The notes beneath the pieces are model-generated. The model saw nothing but the letters and a program-made list of their open reading frames with translations. It searched no databases and had not been told where the DNA came from. A program made the position numbers and the translations under genes. From NCBI GenBank assembly GCA_910585195.1, contig CAJUCX010000001.1:248001-312000 (forward strand): a DNA stretch of 64,000 nt, written 5' to 3'. The stretch's first letter is position 1. Each line of letters starts with the position of its first letter. Below are positions 12,801-21,208 of this stretch, piece by piece. Origin of the DNA: an uncultured Christensenellaceae bacterium. Lineage in GTDB: Bacteria > Bacillota > Clostridia > Christensenellales > CAG-314.

Positions 12801-13584
12801 ACAGCAAATCGTTAAGCTGTTTTTTGACCGATTCGTCGGTAGGCACTTCGCCCGGGCGAACTCTCTTATAAAGTTCTACCAAACCTTCTCTTTCGCTCTT
12901 AGTTATATCTTTTTCTATAGTCTTTTCAAGATTTTCGTCGGTGCCGAAAACTTCCAAAATCTGTTCGTCGGTGCCCAAACCGATTGCGCGCAGCAAGACG
13001 GTTGACGGCAACTTTCTGTTTCTGTCAACGTGCACCCACAATACGCCGTTGGAATCGGTTACAAACTCCAACCAAGCGCCGCGGTTAGGGATAACCGTGG
13101 TGTCGAACATTTCTTTGCTTTCGAATTTATCTTTATTTTTTGCGGCGTACACGCCCGGCGACCTTACAAGCTGACTTACGACTACGCGCTCTGCGCCGTT
13201 GATGATAAAGGAACCGTTGTCCGTCATTAAAGGGAAGTCCCCCATAAAGACTTCTTGGTCTTGAATCTCGCCTGTGTCTTTACGCAAAAGCCTTACTTTG
13301 ATTTTCAAAGGGCTGGCGTAAGTTGCGTCCCTTTCTCTGCACTCCGCTTCGGAATACTTAGATTTTTCGTCGAGAGTATGCTCCATAAAATACAACTCGA
13401 AATGTCCGCTGTAATCCTGAATCGGAGAAAAATCCTTAAAGACTTCCGCAATGCCTTCGCGCATAAACGTTTCGTAAGAATTTTTTTGCACTTCGATTAA
13501 GTTAGGAATATCCAAAACGTCCTTAATCCGTGAAAAAGTCATTCTTTCGCGTTTGCCGAATTTTACTGGATGAATGTTTGCCAT
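9838..13584 (-). CDS. rpoB: DNA-directed RNA polymerase subunit beta
   Basis: The beta subunit, 1248 aa. The rifampicin-pocket cluster ([16 protein letters not shown], then [13 protein letters not shown], around residues 490-525) has the drug-sensitive residue at each usual resistance position, including the Asp, His and final Ser. The C-terminus is an unusually acidic tail ([19 protein letters not shown] and onward). The gene is first in its operon: rplJ/rplL are not upstream, and a promoter lies about 150 nt before the ATG. An AAGGAGAAGGAG ribosome binding site precedes the start. Confidence 0.99.
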   Translation of the reverse strand: MANIHPVKFGKRERMTFSRIKDVLDIPNLIEVQKNSYETFMREGIAEVFKDFSPIQDYSGHFELYFMEHTLDEKSKYSEAECRERDATYASPLKIKVRLLRKDTGEIQDQEVFMGDFPLMTDNGSFIINGAERVVVSQLVRSPGVYAAKNKDKFESKEMFDTTVIPNRGAWLEFVTDSNGVLWVHVDRNRKLPSTVLLRAIGLGTDEQILEVFGTDENLEKTIEKDITKSEREGLVELYKRVRPGEVPTDESVKKQLNDLLFDPKRYDLARVGRYKFNKKLSLANRTKGFVLAEDAVSPLGEVVAKAGEKLDADKAYEIQHSGVNVVYVESNGQKVKVIGNGVVDLKYYLNKYNKDFADVNPKELGILEFANLAELNKILESNTDKQSVYQAIKDSVDVLTPKHITREDIIATVSYNLNLKNGLGCVDNIDHLGNRRVRSVGELLQNQFRVGISRLERVIKERMAIQEIDKATPQSLINVRPVTSAIKEFFGSSQLSQFMDQSNPIAELTHKRKLSALGPGGLNRDRATSDVRDVHHSHYGRMCPIETPEGQNIGLITSLATYARINEYGFIESPYRKVDKVKHMVTNNIDYLTADEEDNYIVAQANEPLDEKGFFLKERVNCRHREDIAEFPAEVVDYMDVSPKQLISVATSLIPFLENDDTNRALMGSNMQRQAVPLLKTEAPIVATGTEYRIARDSGVMVLSKTDGVVTRSTADEICVKDAKGEVHSYQLKKFVRSNQGTCINQKPIVSVGDVVLKGDTLADGHSTEGGELALGKNILIGFMSWEGYNYEDAILISEKLVKEDVFTSIHIEEHEIETRDTKLGAEEITRDIPNVGEDALKDLDEDGIVRIGAEVRPGDILVGKVTPKGETELTSEERLLRAIFNEKAREVRDTSLRVPNGEGGIVVDVKIFTRENKDELDPGINKLVRVYIAQKRKITVGDKMAGRHGNKGVISRILPEADMPFMEDGTPLQIVLNPLGVPSRMNIGQVLEVHLGLVAKMLDWKVSTPVFDGATEADIKELFEQNCMTNPDTGKVDGKVILYDGRTGQPFENRVTVGYMYMLKLIHLVDDKIHARSIGPYSLVTQQPLGGKAQFGGQRFGEMEVWALEAYGATNILQEILTVKSDDIVGRVKTYESIVKGENIADPGIPEAFKVLIKELQSLALDVKVLSEDKEEVAIGEMIEDEQDMLEAAIKSTDDRKEVELTFDEEIGAGVVEDDFSFGDSDDGFGDSFEIDSLFDSDDDEE

Positions 13585-13727
13585 TTACACTCCTTCTCCT
13601 TCTAAAAAAGATAAAACTACACAACGAATGTGAGGCATTTTTACATATAACAACAGGTTCTTTCAAAATAATTGCCCGTAAAAAAGGACAAAAGGACACT
13701 TTACTACACGATAATAATGCATTTCAT

Positions 13728-13756
13728 ATCATAGCATAAGGCAAGTCAATAGTCAA
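13728..13756 (-). promoter_or_regulatory. Promoter of rpoB-rpoC
   Basis: Minus strand TTGACT (13751-13756), 17-nt spacer, TATGAT (13728-13733). This leaves a leader of about 135 nt before rpoB, in which I see no known riboregulator. Confidence 0.6.
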
Positions 13757-14106
13757 ACATAATTTTTCAAAAAAATAAACTTTTTTTGTCAAAAAAGAAT
13801 ATACGGCAAAAATAATTAATATCTTTTTTATTTTAATATAAAACCAAACCGCAACGCACTTCCCCTATCACTATTTACCTGACAATCCGTCCTTAATTTT
13901 TCGCTTTTGACTAACAACCTTAATTCTCATCTAAAAAGTACAGTTTGCAAGCAATTTATTTTTTGCAAACAAAATCGAGCGCGGCGCTTCTCCGACACCA
14001 AAAAAACTTCGCACCGTTTGCTTATATTGCCTGCTGTGCAAATGAAAACTTATATAACCCTCAAACTCGGAAGTTTTTTTGAAAGCCTTGAATATGCTTT
14101 TGATTT
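13757..14106. other. AT-rich divergent intergenic region, no gene
   Basis: The spacer between rpoB (minus) and rqcP (plus) is strongly AT-rich and holds no credible coding frame. A weak plus-strand promoter for rqcP (TTGAAT, 17 nt, TAAATT) lies at its right end, around 14091-14119. Confidence 0.5.
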
Positions 14107-14134
14107 GTGCTAAATTATAACTAAGGAAAAATTT

Positions 14135-14380
14135 ATGAGACTTGACAAATTTTTGAAAGTATCGCGCATACTCAAAAGGCGCACCGTGGCAAACGAGGCC
14201 TGCACCAACGGCAGAGTAACGGTAAACGGCAGAACGGCAAAACCATCGGTAAAATTAAAAAGCGGCGACGTTGTGGAAATTGCATTCGGCAACGGCAATT
14301 TGAAGTTTGAAGTTTTGGAACTGTTTGAAACTTCCAAAAAAGCCGACGCCGACAGAATGTTCAGAATTATAGAAGAATAA
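14135..14380 (+). CDS. rqcP: S4-domain RNA-binding protein, RqcP family
   Basis: An 81-aa protein that is essentially one S4 domain (MRLDKFLKVSRILKRRTVA, then NGRVTVNGRTAKPS and LKSGDVVEI). B. subtilis RqcP (YabO) has this size and acts with RqcH on stalled 50S subunits, holding the P-site tRNA during alanine tailing. A short Hsp15-like protein is the main alternative, but the length and the Clostridia context favour RqcP. A weak AAGGAAAAA ribosome binding site precedes the ATG. Confidence 0.85.
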   Translation: MRLDKFLKVSRILKRRTVANEACTNGRVTVNGRTAKPSVKLKSGDVVEIAFGNGNLKFEVLELFETSKKADADRMFRIIEE

Positions 14381-14537
14381 TTTTTTTAACGGAAACGTAA
14401 AAATTCCCCTATTCATATTAAAGATAATTTATTTATAAATAAGGGCGTAGCAAAAATTTAAGTATCGTTATATAAGCAAAAAATTACTTCCATTACTTTA
14501 ACAATCTATAAAACCAACGGAGGCGAACGGAAGAAAA

Positions 14538-15629
14538 ATGAGAAGCGCAGTTATAGTTGCAGGCGGGCAGAGCAGCCGTTTTGAAAAGAACAAACTTTTT
14601 GCGTCGTTGTACGGCAAAACTCTTGTAGAAGTTGCGGTCGGCAACTTTTTAGGCATTGCCGACGAAATCGTGCTTGTTGTAAACGAAAAAGATATGAGCC
14701 GTATGATTTTGCTTTTTTCCAACACAAAAGTAAAACTGACGGTCGGCGGACATACGCGTACGCAATCGGTATTAAATGGGTTAAATGCCCTTTCAAAAGA
14801 CAGTACGGTTGTAGCAATTCACGACGGCGCAAGACCTTATGCGTCGCAAAAACTAATTAAAAATTGTTTTGAAACTGCGGAAAAATGCGGCTCGGCAATT
14901 CCCGTAATAAACGCAGTAGACACCGTATATATAAACGACCCCGACGGCGTGAAGTTTGCCGACAAAAGTAAGGTCTGCAAAGTGCAAACTCCGCAGACTT
15001 TTAATACTCAAAAAATAAAAGAAGCATATCAAAAACGCGATTTGGTAAAAAGTTATTCCGACGACTCGCAGGTATATCTCGATTGTTTCGGCAAAATAGA
15101 ATTTGTGCAAGGCGAAACGCAAAACATAAAAATAACCTATCCGTCGGATTTATACAGCACTTCGATAGGCAACGGCTTTGACGTTCACCCGTTAAAAGCA
15201 GGCAGAAAGTTGATTTTGTGCGGAGTTGAAATCCCTTTTGATTTGGGTCTTGACGGACACAGCGACGCCGACGTTGCCGTGCACTCAATTATGGACGCAG
15301 TGCTTATGAGCATAGGAGAGCGCGACATAGGCGTACAGTTTCCCGACGGCGACAGCAGATATAAAGATATTTGCAGTATGACGTTGCTTGAAAAAGTCGC
15401 AAAAACGGCAACGGAAAAAAACGCAAGCGTACAAAGCATAAGTTGCGTCATTATGGCGGAAGAACCTAAACTTGCAAGTTACATTCCGCAAATGTGCAAA
15501 AACGTCGCGCAAGTTTTGCGTCTGCCCGAAAGCCGAGTAAACATAAGCGCCACCACAACGGAAAAACTCGGCATAATAGGAAACAAGCAAGGCATCGCCG
15601 CGCAGGCAGTTTGCTTAACGCAGTTATAA
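14538..15629 (+). CDS. ispDF: Bifunctional IspD/IspF isoprenoid enzyme
   Basis: A 363-aa fusion for two non-consecutive steps of the MEP pathway. Residues 1 to about 207 are 2-C-methyl-D-erythritol 4-phosphate cytidylyltransferase (CTP-binding VIVAGGQSSRFEKNK, then IHDGARPYAS and VQTPQTF). Residues about 210-363 are 2-C-methyl-D-erythritol 2,4-cyclodiphosphate synthase (GFDVHPLKAGRKL with the zinc Asp/His, LDGHSDADVAVHS, TTEKLG). The first nucleotidyltransferase motif reads AGGQSSRF rather than the common AAGxGxR. Both halves look complete, so both activities are expected. An AACGGAGGCGAACGGAAG stretch lies upstream of the ATG. Confidence 0.95.
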   Translation: MRSAVIVAGGQSSRFEKNKLFASLYGKTLVEVAVGNFLGIADEIVLVVNEKDMSRMILLFSNTKVKLTVGGHTRTQSVLNGLNALSKDSTVVAIHDGARPYASQKLIKNCFETAEKCGSAIPVINAVDTVYINDPDGVKFADKSKVCKVQTPQTFNTQKIKEAYQKRDLVKSYSDDSQVYLDCFGKIEFVQGETQNIKITYPSDLYSTSIGNGFDVHPLKAGRKLILCGVEIPFDLGLDGHSDADVAVHSIMDAVLMSIGERDIGVQFPDGDSRYKDICSMTLLEKVAKTATEKNASVQSISCVIMAEEPKLASYIPQMCKNVAQVLRLPESRVNISATTTEKLGIIGNKQGIAAQAVCLTQL

Positions 15630-15685
15630 ATAAAAAAGTTTAACAAACTCAAAAAAATTATTTTAACAAAACAAAGCATATAACG

Positions 15686-15725
15686 CTAACCAAAAAGCCG
15701 CCCGCACGGGCGGCTTTTTGGTTAG
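15686..15725. terminator. Strong terminator after ispDF
   Basis: A near-perfect palindrome with a stem of up to 19 bp (CTAACCAAAAAGCCGCCCG and its complement) contains A- and T-runs on both flanks. It can work in both directions. Confidence 0.85.
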
Positions 15726-15764
15726 TTAAAAATAATCTGTCTTATGGTAATTGTAATACTTAAT

Positions 15765-15795
15765 AAAAAGTCCGCGGTTTTGCGGACTTTTTTTA
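15765..15795 (-). terminator. Terminator of the mrnC-to-recR operon
   Basis: Minus-strand stem AAAAAGTCCGC/GCGGACTTTTT is followed by T-rich sequence, just beyond the stop of the 55-aa membrane peptide. Confidence 0.8.
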
Positions 15796-15820
15796 CTAAA
15801 AATTTATATCGTTAAAAATA

Positions 15821-15988
15821 CTATTTTTTATCTCTGTCTATAACAAGTATGGCAACGATTGCAACGATAAGCACTATCGTGTCGGCAATGACAAGCGGCT
15901 GCGGAAATTGCCAAAAGAAACTTACCACCATAAACACAGCGCACACTATAACTATTGCAAGCAATATAGAAGAAATCGTCTTTTTCAT
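15821..15988 (-). CDS. Small two-segment membrane peptide, unknown function
   Basis: A 55-aa open frame, MKKTISSILLAIVIVCAVFM onward, ending VIDRDKK. Two hydrophobic stretches (about residues 6-27 and 32-50) are separated by FFWQFPQP. The lysine at each end suggests a hairpin membrane peptide with both ends in the cytosol. It follows recR in the same orientation and is followed at once by a terminator, so it is probably the last gene of that operon. No function can be assigned. An AAAAGGGAAAAA stretch may serve as ribosome binding site. Confidence 0.65.
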   Translation of the reverse strand: MKKTISSILLAIVIVCAVFMVVSFFWQFPQPLVIADTIVLIVAIVAILVIDRDKK

Positions 15989-16104
15989 TTTTTCCCTTTT
16001 TTCCGCCGTATTTAACAGCCGTTTGCAAACGCAACTTGCACTTGCCTATATTTGGCGGTTGACTTAATTTCGTTTTTTCCCGCTCTTTATCAAAACGGGA
16101 AAAA

Positions 16105-16698
16105 TTACAGTTCCTTTCTGTCTTCCAAAGCGCGACCCAAAGTAACTTCGTCGGCGTACTCCAAATCGCTGCCGATTGAAATACCCTGCGCAATGCGCGT
16201 AACCTTTACTCCCAACGGTTTCAACAACTTTGCTATATACATTGCCGTTGCTTCGCCTTCCACGTCGGGATTGGTTGCAACGATAACTTCCTTTACCTCG
16301 TCTTGAGAAACGCGCTGCACCAACTCTTTAATGCGTATATCGTTTGGTCCCACGCCTTCCATCGGGTTTAATACACCGTGCAAAACGTGATATACCCCTT
16401 TGTAATCTCTTACGCGCTCTATAGACAAAACGTCCTTTGCGTCTTTAACCACGCAAATAATACTCCTGTCGCGCGTTTTGCAAATTTCGCAAGGGTCTTG
16501 GTCGGTAAAATTTCCGCATACGCTGCAATACTTTACCTGCCGTTTTACGTCAAGCAGTCTTTGCGCAAAGTCCTGCACGTCGGAGTCTGACATGTTGACG
16601 ACTTTTAAGGCATAACGCTGTGCGGTTTTTTGTCCGACGCCCGGCAATTTTTGAAACGCCCCTATAAGCCGTGCGATAGGTTCTATATGACTGCGCAT
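16105..16698 (-). CDS. recR: Recombination mediator RecR
   Basis: A 197-aa protein that helps RecO load RecA on SSB-coated gaps. The helix-hairpin-helix lies near residue 15 ([17 protein letters not shown]), followed by the four-Cys zinc motif ([16 protein letters not shown]) and the Toprim domain ([14 protein letters not shown], then [19 protein letters not shown]). Its ATG overlaps the stop of the ybaB gene by one base (TAATG), indicating translational coupling, as in the conserved dnaX-ybaB-recR cluster. Confidence 0.97.
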   Translation of the reverse strand: MRSHIEPIARLIGAFQKLPGVGQKTAQRYALKVVNMSDSDVQDFAQRLLDVKRQVKYCSVCGNFTDQDPCEICKTRDRSIICVVKDAKDVLSIERVRDYKGVYHVLHGVLNPMEGVGPNDIRIKELVQRVSQDEVKEVIVATNPDVEGEATAMYIAKLLKPLGVKVTRIAQGISIGSDLEYADEVTLGRALEDRKEL

Positions 16699-17039
16699 TA
16701 AAACATACCGCCCATTCCGCCGGCGAGAGGTCCCATTTTTTCTTTGGTTTCTTCATCCGCTTGCGAACTTGCGTCGTTAAATGCGGCAACAATCAAGTCT
16801 TCCAACATTTCCAAATCGTCAAGGTCGACTGCTTCCGGCTTAATGCTGACCGCAGTTATTTCTTTTTTGCAGGTCATAGTAACTTCCACAAGTCCGTTGC
16901 CTGCGCTGCCGGTAACTTCCGTCTCGGCAAGTTCTTCCTGCGCCTTTTGCATTTGCTGCTGCATTTGCTGCGCTTGTTTGATAAGGTTTTGCATATTGCC
17001 CATTCCGCCGCCGAAATTGCCGCCACCGAATTTTGCCAT
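16698..17039 (-). CDS. ybaB: YbaB/EbfC-family nucleoid-associated protein
   Basis: A 113-aa DNA-binding protein of the YbaB/EbfC family. It has a Gly/Met/Asn-rich start ([20 protein letters not shown]) and a Gln-rich coiled-coil helix ([17 protein letters not shown]). The beta-sheet core ([20 protein letters not shown]) follows, with a flexible Gly/Met tail ([10 protein letters not shown]). It lies between dnaX and recR, its standard place. Confidence 0.95.
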   Translation of the reverse strand: MAKFGGGNFGGGMGNMQNLIKQAQQMQQQMQKAQEELAETEVTGSAGNGLVEVTMTCKKEITAVSIKPEAVDLDDLEMLEDLIVAAFNDASSQADEETKEKMGPLAGGMGGMF

Positions 17040-17079
17040 AATAATCTTCTCCTTTAATTTCGTGATTTACGCTTTTATG

Positions 17080-18597
17080 TTATCGTATTTGCAGTTTGTC
17101 GTTTCCTATAATATGTTGCAACTGTTTTATATCGTCGTCAACCGATGTAACTTTTTCCGCAGTTTTTGCAAGTTTGAGCCGCAGGTTGCCTTCTTCGTCG
17201 ATAATTTTGCTTAAAGTTTTTAAGTGTTCCGTCTGGCTTAACAGAGAATATTGCGTTTCGTTTACTTCCAACACAAAGTCAACGCCGTCGACGTACATCT
17301 TATCTATTTCCGCACAGGCTGCCGACAAAATCATACTGTCGGCATTACGCACTTTTTTAAGCGCTCTTGCCCAAATCATTCTGCCTTGCGCAAAGTCTTT
17401 AACTTCATTCAATTTGTTTTTTTTTTGATTGTCTTCCGTCGGTCTTGCCGCTACACCGTTTTTTTCAAGATATGCAATGCGTTTTTCCAACTGAATTATT
17501 TTTTCTTCGCTGTCGTCGTTTGCCGTCTTTAAGCACACGACCTCGAAACTTACGCGCGGGTCTATTGCATAACGCAACTCGGCCTCAACTTTATTGAAGT
17601 TGTCCAAAGCGGCGAGCAGTCTTTTGCTGTCGTATTTATCAGACTGTGCTTTAAGTCTGTCATATATATCTTGCGGCAAATTTAATATCTTTTGCGGTTC
17701 TTTACAGCGTTGGCATATAAGCAAATCTCTTATATGCACCGCCACGTCTTTTGCAAGCACCGACATACTTTTGCCCGATTTGGAAATTTCGTCCACAAGC
17801 TGCAATACGCCTGCGACGTCTCCGTCGAATATGCTATCCGCCAATGCAAAAATTTTGTTTTTGTCCGTAGCACCCAAAATTTGCAAAACGTCGTTGTACT
17901 CCAACGTGCCTTCCGCAAAAGCGACGCAACGGTCAAGTACCGACAGCGCGTCTCTGACGCTGCCTTCTCCCGCAACGGCAACGGCGTTTACCGCTTCTTT
18001 GGTGTACTTTATTTTAAGTTCGTCAAGTATTGAACTCATCAATTTGTTTAAGTCGTCTACGCTTACCAATTTGAAATCGAAACGCAAACATCTGGAAAGT
18101 ATCGTTGCCGGCACCTTTTGCACTTCCGTAGTGCAAAGTATAAACACAACGTGCGCAGGAGGTTCTTCCAAAGTTTTAAGCAAAGCGTTGTATGCGCTTT
18201 CCGTAAGCATATGAACTTCGTCTATGATATAAACTTTGTATTTGCCCATAGACGGCAGATAGCCGACTTTTTCGCGCAGTTCTCTGATTTCGTCAACCTT
18301 GTTGTTGCTGGCGCCGTCGATTTCCACAATGTCCATATTGTTGGCTTTTAACAGCTCTTTGCACACGGCGCACTCGTTGCAAGGATTGCCGTCTTTTGGG
18401 TTAAGGCAGTTTATCGCGCGCGCAAAAATCCTCGCGGCGCTTGTCTTGCCCGTGCCGCGAGTGCCGGTAAACAAATATGCGTGGCTTACCTTATCGTTTT
18501 TTATCTGGTTGGTAAGCGTGCGCACAATATGCTGCTGCCCGATAAGTTTGTCAAACGTCGCCGGACGGTATTTTCTGTAAATTGCCAAATATGCCAT
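17080..18597 (-). CDS. dnaX: DNA polymerase III subunits gamma and tau
   Basis: The clamp-loader ATPase, 505 aa. Walker A GTRGTGKTSAARIFA lies near residues 45-59. The zinc module (CLNPKDGNPCNECAVC), Walker B (VYIIDEVHML) and SRC motif (LSRCLRFDF) follow. The C-terminal third is long enough for a tau-like polymerase-binding region. It starts six bases downstream of the sigma factor gene. Confidence 0.97.
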   Translation of the reverse strand: MAYLAIYRKYRPATFDKLIGQQHIVRTLTNQIKNDKVSHAYLFTGTRGTGKTSAARIFARAINCLNPKDGNPCNECAVCKELLKANNMDIVEIDGASNNKVDEIRELREKVGYLPSMGKYKVYIIDEVHMLTESAYNALLKTLEEPPAHVVFILCTTEVQKVPATILSRCLRFDFKLVSVDDLNKLMSSILDELKIKYTKEAVNAVAVAGEGSVRDALSVLDRCVAFAEGTLEYNDVLQILGATDKNKIFALADSIFDGDVAGVLQLVDEISKSGKSMSVLAKDVAVHIRDLLICQRCKEPQKILNLPQDIYDRLKAQSDKYDSKRLLAALDNFNKVEAELRYAIDPRVSFEVVCLKTANDDSEEKIIQLEKRIAYLEKNGVAARPTEDNQKKNKLNEVKDFAQGRMIWARALKKVRNADSMILSAACAEIDKMYVDGVDFVLEVNETQYSLLSQTEHLKTLSKIIDEEGNLRLKLAKTAEKVTSVDDDIKQLQHIIGNDKLQIR

Positions 18598-18602
18598 TTA
18601 TT

Positions 18603-19154
18603 TTACCCCTGTAAAAAACCTGCCAATTTTGTCCTTGCCCTTTGCAAAGCGTTGTCCACCGCTTTTGCGGTAACGCCGTTTTGCTCTGCAATTTCACTGT
18701 AACTGAATCCTTCTATATACGACAGCACCGCCTTTTTTTCGAAAGCAGAAAGCTGCTCGTCAATGGCTTTTAGTAACAAGCCGTTTTCTTCGCGGTCTAA
18801 AACAATGCTCTCGGGAGAAATGTTTGCAAGATAATTTTGAGCAATGCCGTCAAGCGACACGGTATAGTTTAAGGTTTTGTTTTTGTCGCTGTTGTTTTTT
18901 TTGATGCAATTTATAATTTCTCTGTTGACGCACATCAAGGCAAAAGCGTTAAAGTCGTCGGACTTGTTTTTGTCAAAAGATTTTATTGCCTTAAACAAGC
19001 CAATCATCCCCTCCTGCACGAGGTCGTCAAGGTCGCCGCCTATCAAAAAATAACCTCTTGCGATTGCTTTGACTTTTGTCTTAAAATTTTTGAATATTTC
19101 GTCCACTGCGTTTTCATCACCGTTTTGCGCAGAAAAAATAAGACTGTTTTCCAT
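18603..19154 (-). CDS. sigH: SigH-like RNA polymerase sigma factor
   Basis: A 183-aa sigma-70 family factor with region 2 (DLDDLVQEGMIGLFKAIKSFD) and region 4 (LSYIEGFSYSEIAEQNGVTAKAVDNALQRAR). Length and location next to rlmB and mrnC match B. subtilis sigH, the factor that starts sporulation. The spore-germination genes in this window fit that. Sequence alone does not exclude a general stationary-phase role. Confidence 0.85.
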   Translation of the reverse strand: MENSLIFSAQNGDENAVDEIFKNFKTKVKAIARGYFLIGGDLDDLVQEGMIGLFKAIKSFDKNKSDDFNAFALMCVNREIINCIKKNNSDKNKTLNYTVSLDGIAQNYLANISPESIVLDREENGLLLKAIDEQLSAFEKKAVLSYIEGFSYSEIAEQNGVTAKAVDNALQRARTKLAGFLQG

Positions 19155-19159
19155 CGAAG

Positions 19160-19873
19160 TTAATTCAACCTTTGCCGCAACGCTTCATAAACGACTATTC
19201 CGCATGCGACGGAAGCGTTAAGCGAATTGACCTGCCCAAAAATAGGCAAGGCAATCGTCTTGTCGCAAAGTTGTTTGGTCAGTTTTTTGACGCCCGACCC
19301 TTCGCCGCCTATTACCAATGCGATTTTGCCTTTAAGGTCCGTTTTGTAAATATCTTCGCCGTTCATATCCGCGGCATAAACCCAAACGCCGTTTTGCTGC
19401 AACTCTTCTATTGCGGAGTTGATATTTGTTACTCTTGCTATTTTGACGTGTTCCGCCGCGCCTGCGGAAACTTTAACCACCGTTTCGTTTACCGATGCGG
19501 AGCGGTGCTTAGGTATAACTATGCCGTGCACGCCCGCGCACTCGCAAACCCTTATGATACTGCCCAGATTGTGCGGGTCTTCCACACCGTCAAGCACGAC
19601 TACAAAAGCTTCCTGATTTTTTTCTTTGGCATAATCTAAAATATCGGATACGTCGCAGTATTCGAATTCGCTCGTCTTTGCGATAAACCCCTGATGTCTT
19701 TTGGTAACGCTGTTTCTGTCCATTACCGCTTTGTCAAGAAACTGCAACTTAACGCCCTTTTCTCTCGCAATGGCAATTATAGGGTGATTTTGCCCCTTTT
19801 CTACCATTATTATATCTATTGTTGCGTTGCTCTTCAACGCTTCCATTACAGCATTTTTGCCTTCTACGTTCAT
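19160..19873 (-). CDS. rlmB: 23S rRNA (guanosine-2'-O-)-methyltransferase RlmB
   Basis: A 237-aa SPOUT (TrmH-family) methyltransferase. The N-terminal substrate-binding domain begins NVEGKNAVMEAL. The SAM-binding knot carries VLDGVEDPHNLGSIIRVCE, IALVIGGEGSGVKKL and LPIFGQVNSLNASVACGIV. It methylates a guanosine in the peptidyl-transferase loop, or in some relatives a tRNA. Its start overlaps the thyX stop by 4 nt (ATGA). Confidence 0.93.
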   Translation of the reverse strand: MNVEGKNAVMEALKSNATIDIIMVEKGQNHPIIAIAREKGVKLQFLDKAVMDRNSVTKRHQGFIAKTSEFEYCDVSDILDYAKEKNQEAFVVVLDGVEDPHNLGSIIRVCECAGVHGIVIPKHRSASVNETVVKVSAGAAEHVKIARVTNINSAIEELQQNGVWVYAADMNGEDIYKTDLKGKIALVIGGEGSGVKKLTKQLCDKTIALPIFGQVNSLNASVACGIVVYEALRQRLN

Positions 19874-20598
19874 TTATTCAACCCGTTTCTTATTTGTTTG
19901 ACTTCCGCCTGTCTGCCGCAACTCTTTACGCCTTCGGTGCAACCGCCGCAGTAACAATTAGGACCTGCGCTTGCAAAGAGATTCGGTGCGACTTGCGACA
20001 CCAGTTTAAGCATTTGCCAAGCCACTTCTCTTATCTCCCACTGCGCACGGAAGCAGCAACGCAAACTGAAAAAGTGAAACAACTCTCTCGCATTCATAGT
20101 AACAACCATTTTGGTTTCGCTTGCGTTTGGCAAAACAAAGCGCGCGTCCTCGTTTATCTTCTCGCCCTTGCCGCCGAGTTTTTCCTGCCAATCCGCATAC
20201 CACTGCTGCATTTGCGCCATCTGCGCCTCATATTCTTTAACGGCGTCTTCGCCCAAACTTTCTATAGCCGGCGGAATAATATAATTAAAGTTTTCTTTGG
20301 CGGAGACGTATCTTTGGCTCTTTACAGAAAAACTTGCAATGCGGTGTCTGGTAATCTGCGCCAACAATGCACGCGACACGCCCTCTATGCCGAAAGTGAA
20401 ACTTGCGTGCTCGATAGGCGATTGATGTCCCATACCCATAAGTTTGCTTAAAAACTTTGCCGCCGCTTCTTCCGTTACGCCGTCGGCAAGTTTTTCTATC
20501 GTGGCGTCGGAATAGCAAAGTTTTGCAGCCAAAGCAACAGTCTGCTCGGGATTGCCGGTATATTGCAATAATTTTACGTTTGGTTTTACTCTTGGCAT
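19870..20598 (-). CDS. thyX: Flavin-dependent thymidylate synthase ThyX
   Basis: A 242-aa enzyme that makes dTMP from dUMP using methylene-tetrahydrofolate, FAD and NADPH. The ThyX motif RHRIASFSVKSQRY is intact. A conserved Cys-containing tail (GPNCYCGGCTEGVKSCG) closes the catalytic region, as in clostridial relatives. It overlaps both mrnC (13 nt) and rlmB (4 nt), so it is firmly inside the operon, between two genes that adjoin in many Bacillota. fhs, also in this window, belongs to the folate supply ThyX uses. Confidence 0.96.
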   Translation of the reverse strand: MPRVKPNVKLLQYTGNPEQTVALAAKLCYSDATIEKLADGVTEEAAAKFLSKLMGMGHQSPIEHASFTFGIEGVSRALLAQITRHRIASFSVKSQRYVSAKENFNYIIPPAIESLGEDAVKEYEAQMAQMQQWYADWQEKLGGKGEKINEDARFVLPNASETKMVVTMNARELFHFFSLRCCFRAQWEIREVAWQMLKLVSQVAPNLFASAGPNCYCGGCTEGVKSCGRQAEVKQIRNGLNK

Positions 20599-20990
20599 AA
20601 ACGCTCCCTCTCGTTAAGTAAAAATTTAAGTCGGCTGTCTTGACCGGTAAGATACAAAAAGCCGATTAACGCTTCAAACGCGGTGGCTTTTTTGTAATCG
20701 TCAATGGTGGCGTGTTTTGCGACGGAATGCACTTTGCTGTTTTTCGCCCGACGGAAAACCCCTGCTTCTTCTTCGGTAAGCAAACCCACAAGCGCGTCCG
20801 CGCTTTTTGCCTGCCCCGACGCTTTAACTATCTTTGTCGCTTCACCGTGCAGAACGCCGTTTTTTGCGTCGCTGTGCTGAATAACTTTTTCACGCGCATA
20901 AAGAGTGTAAACCGCATCGCCGACAAACGCCAACGACAACGAACTCAACATTTTTGCCTGCTCCACAGTCATATCGCAAAAAAACTTCAA
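20586..20990 (-). CDS. mrnC: Mini-ribonuclease III (23S rRNA maturation)
   Basis: A small dimeric RNase III-type nuclease that trims 23S rRNA and lacks a dsRNA-binding domain. The core LSLAFVGDAVYTLYAREKV holds the catalytic acidic residues; FEALIGFLYLTG is the second motif. The frame is open to an ATG at 21041, but that overlaps the promoter. I chose TTG at 20988-20990 because GAGGTGG lies 3 nt upstream of it. The ATG at 20972 (MTVEQAKML) is the alternative. Confidence 0.9.
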   Translation of the reverse strand: MKFFCDMTVEQAKMLSSLSLAFVGDAVYTLYAREKVIQHSDAKNGVLHGEATKIVKASGQAKSADALVGLLTEEEAGVFRRAKNSKVHSVAKHATIDDYKKATAFEALIGFLYLTGQDSRLKFLLNERERLCQE

Positions 20991-21023
20991 CCGCCACCTC
21001 TTAAACTTTTTATAAGTATAACA

Positions 21024-21052
21024 AGTATAACACAAACCCAAAACTCTTTCAA
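21024..21052 (-). promoter_or_regulatory. Promoter of the mrnC-thyX-rlmB-sigH-dnaX-ybaB-recR operon
   Basis: Minus strand TTGAAA (21047-21052), 17-nt spacer, TATACT (21024-21029). A second TATACTT repeat lies 10 nt further on. The placement supports the short mrnC start. Confidence 0.6.
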
Positions 21053-21110
21053 CCTAATTTGATTGTTGCTTTTTTGTTTCTTGTATGCAATACAAAAGTT
21101 TATAAATGAC

Positions 21111-21140
21111 AAAAAAATAAAAAGGGCAAGCGCCCTTTTT
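21111..21140 (-). terminator. Terminator of the amidase gene
   Basis: Minus-strand stem AAAAAGGGC/GCCCTTTTT with a 4-nt loop is followed by ATTTTTTT, 70 nt after the amidase stop. Confidence 0.8.
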
Positions 21141-21208
21141 AACGTAAAAATATTTACACTGTTCATAACTCTTCATTTCAAAAATATCTACATATTCAAT
21201 GATGCCGT

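Noticed and set aside
13585..13727. Ribosomal-protein or other riboregulator in the rpoB leader
   Set aside because: No stable stem or known motif could be drawn; only A- and T-rich sequence is present.
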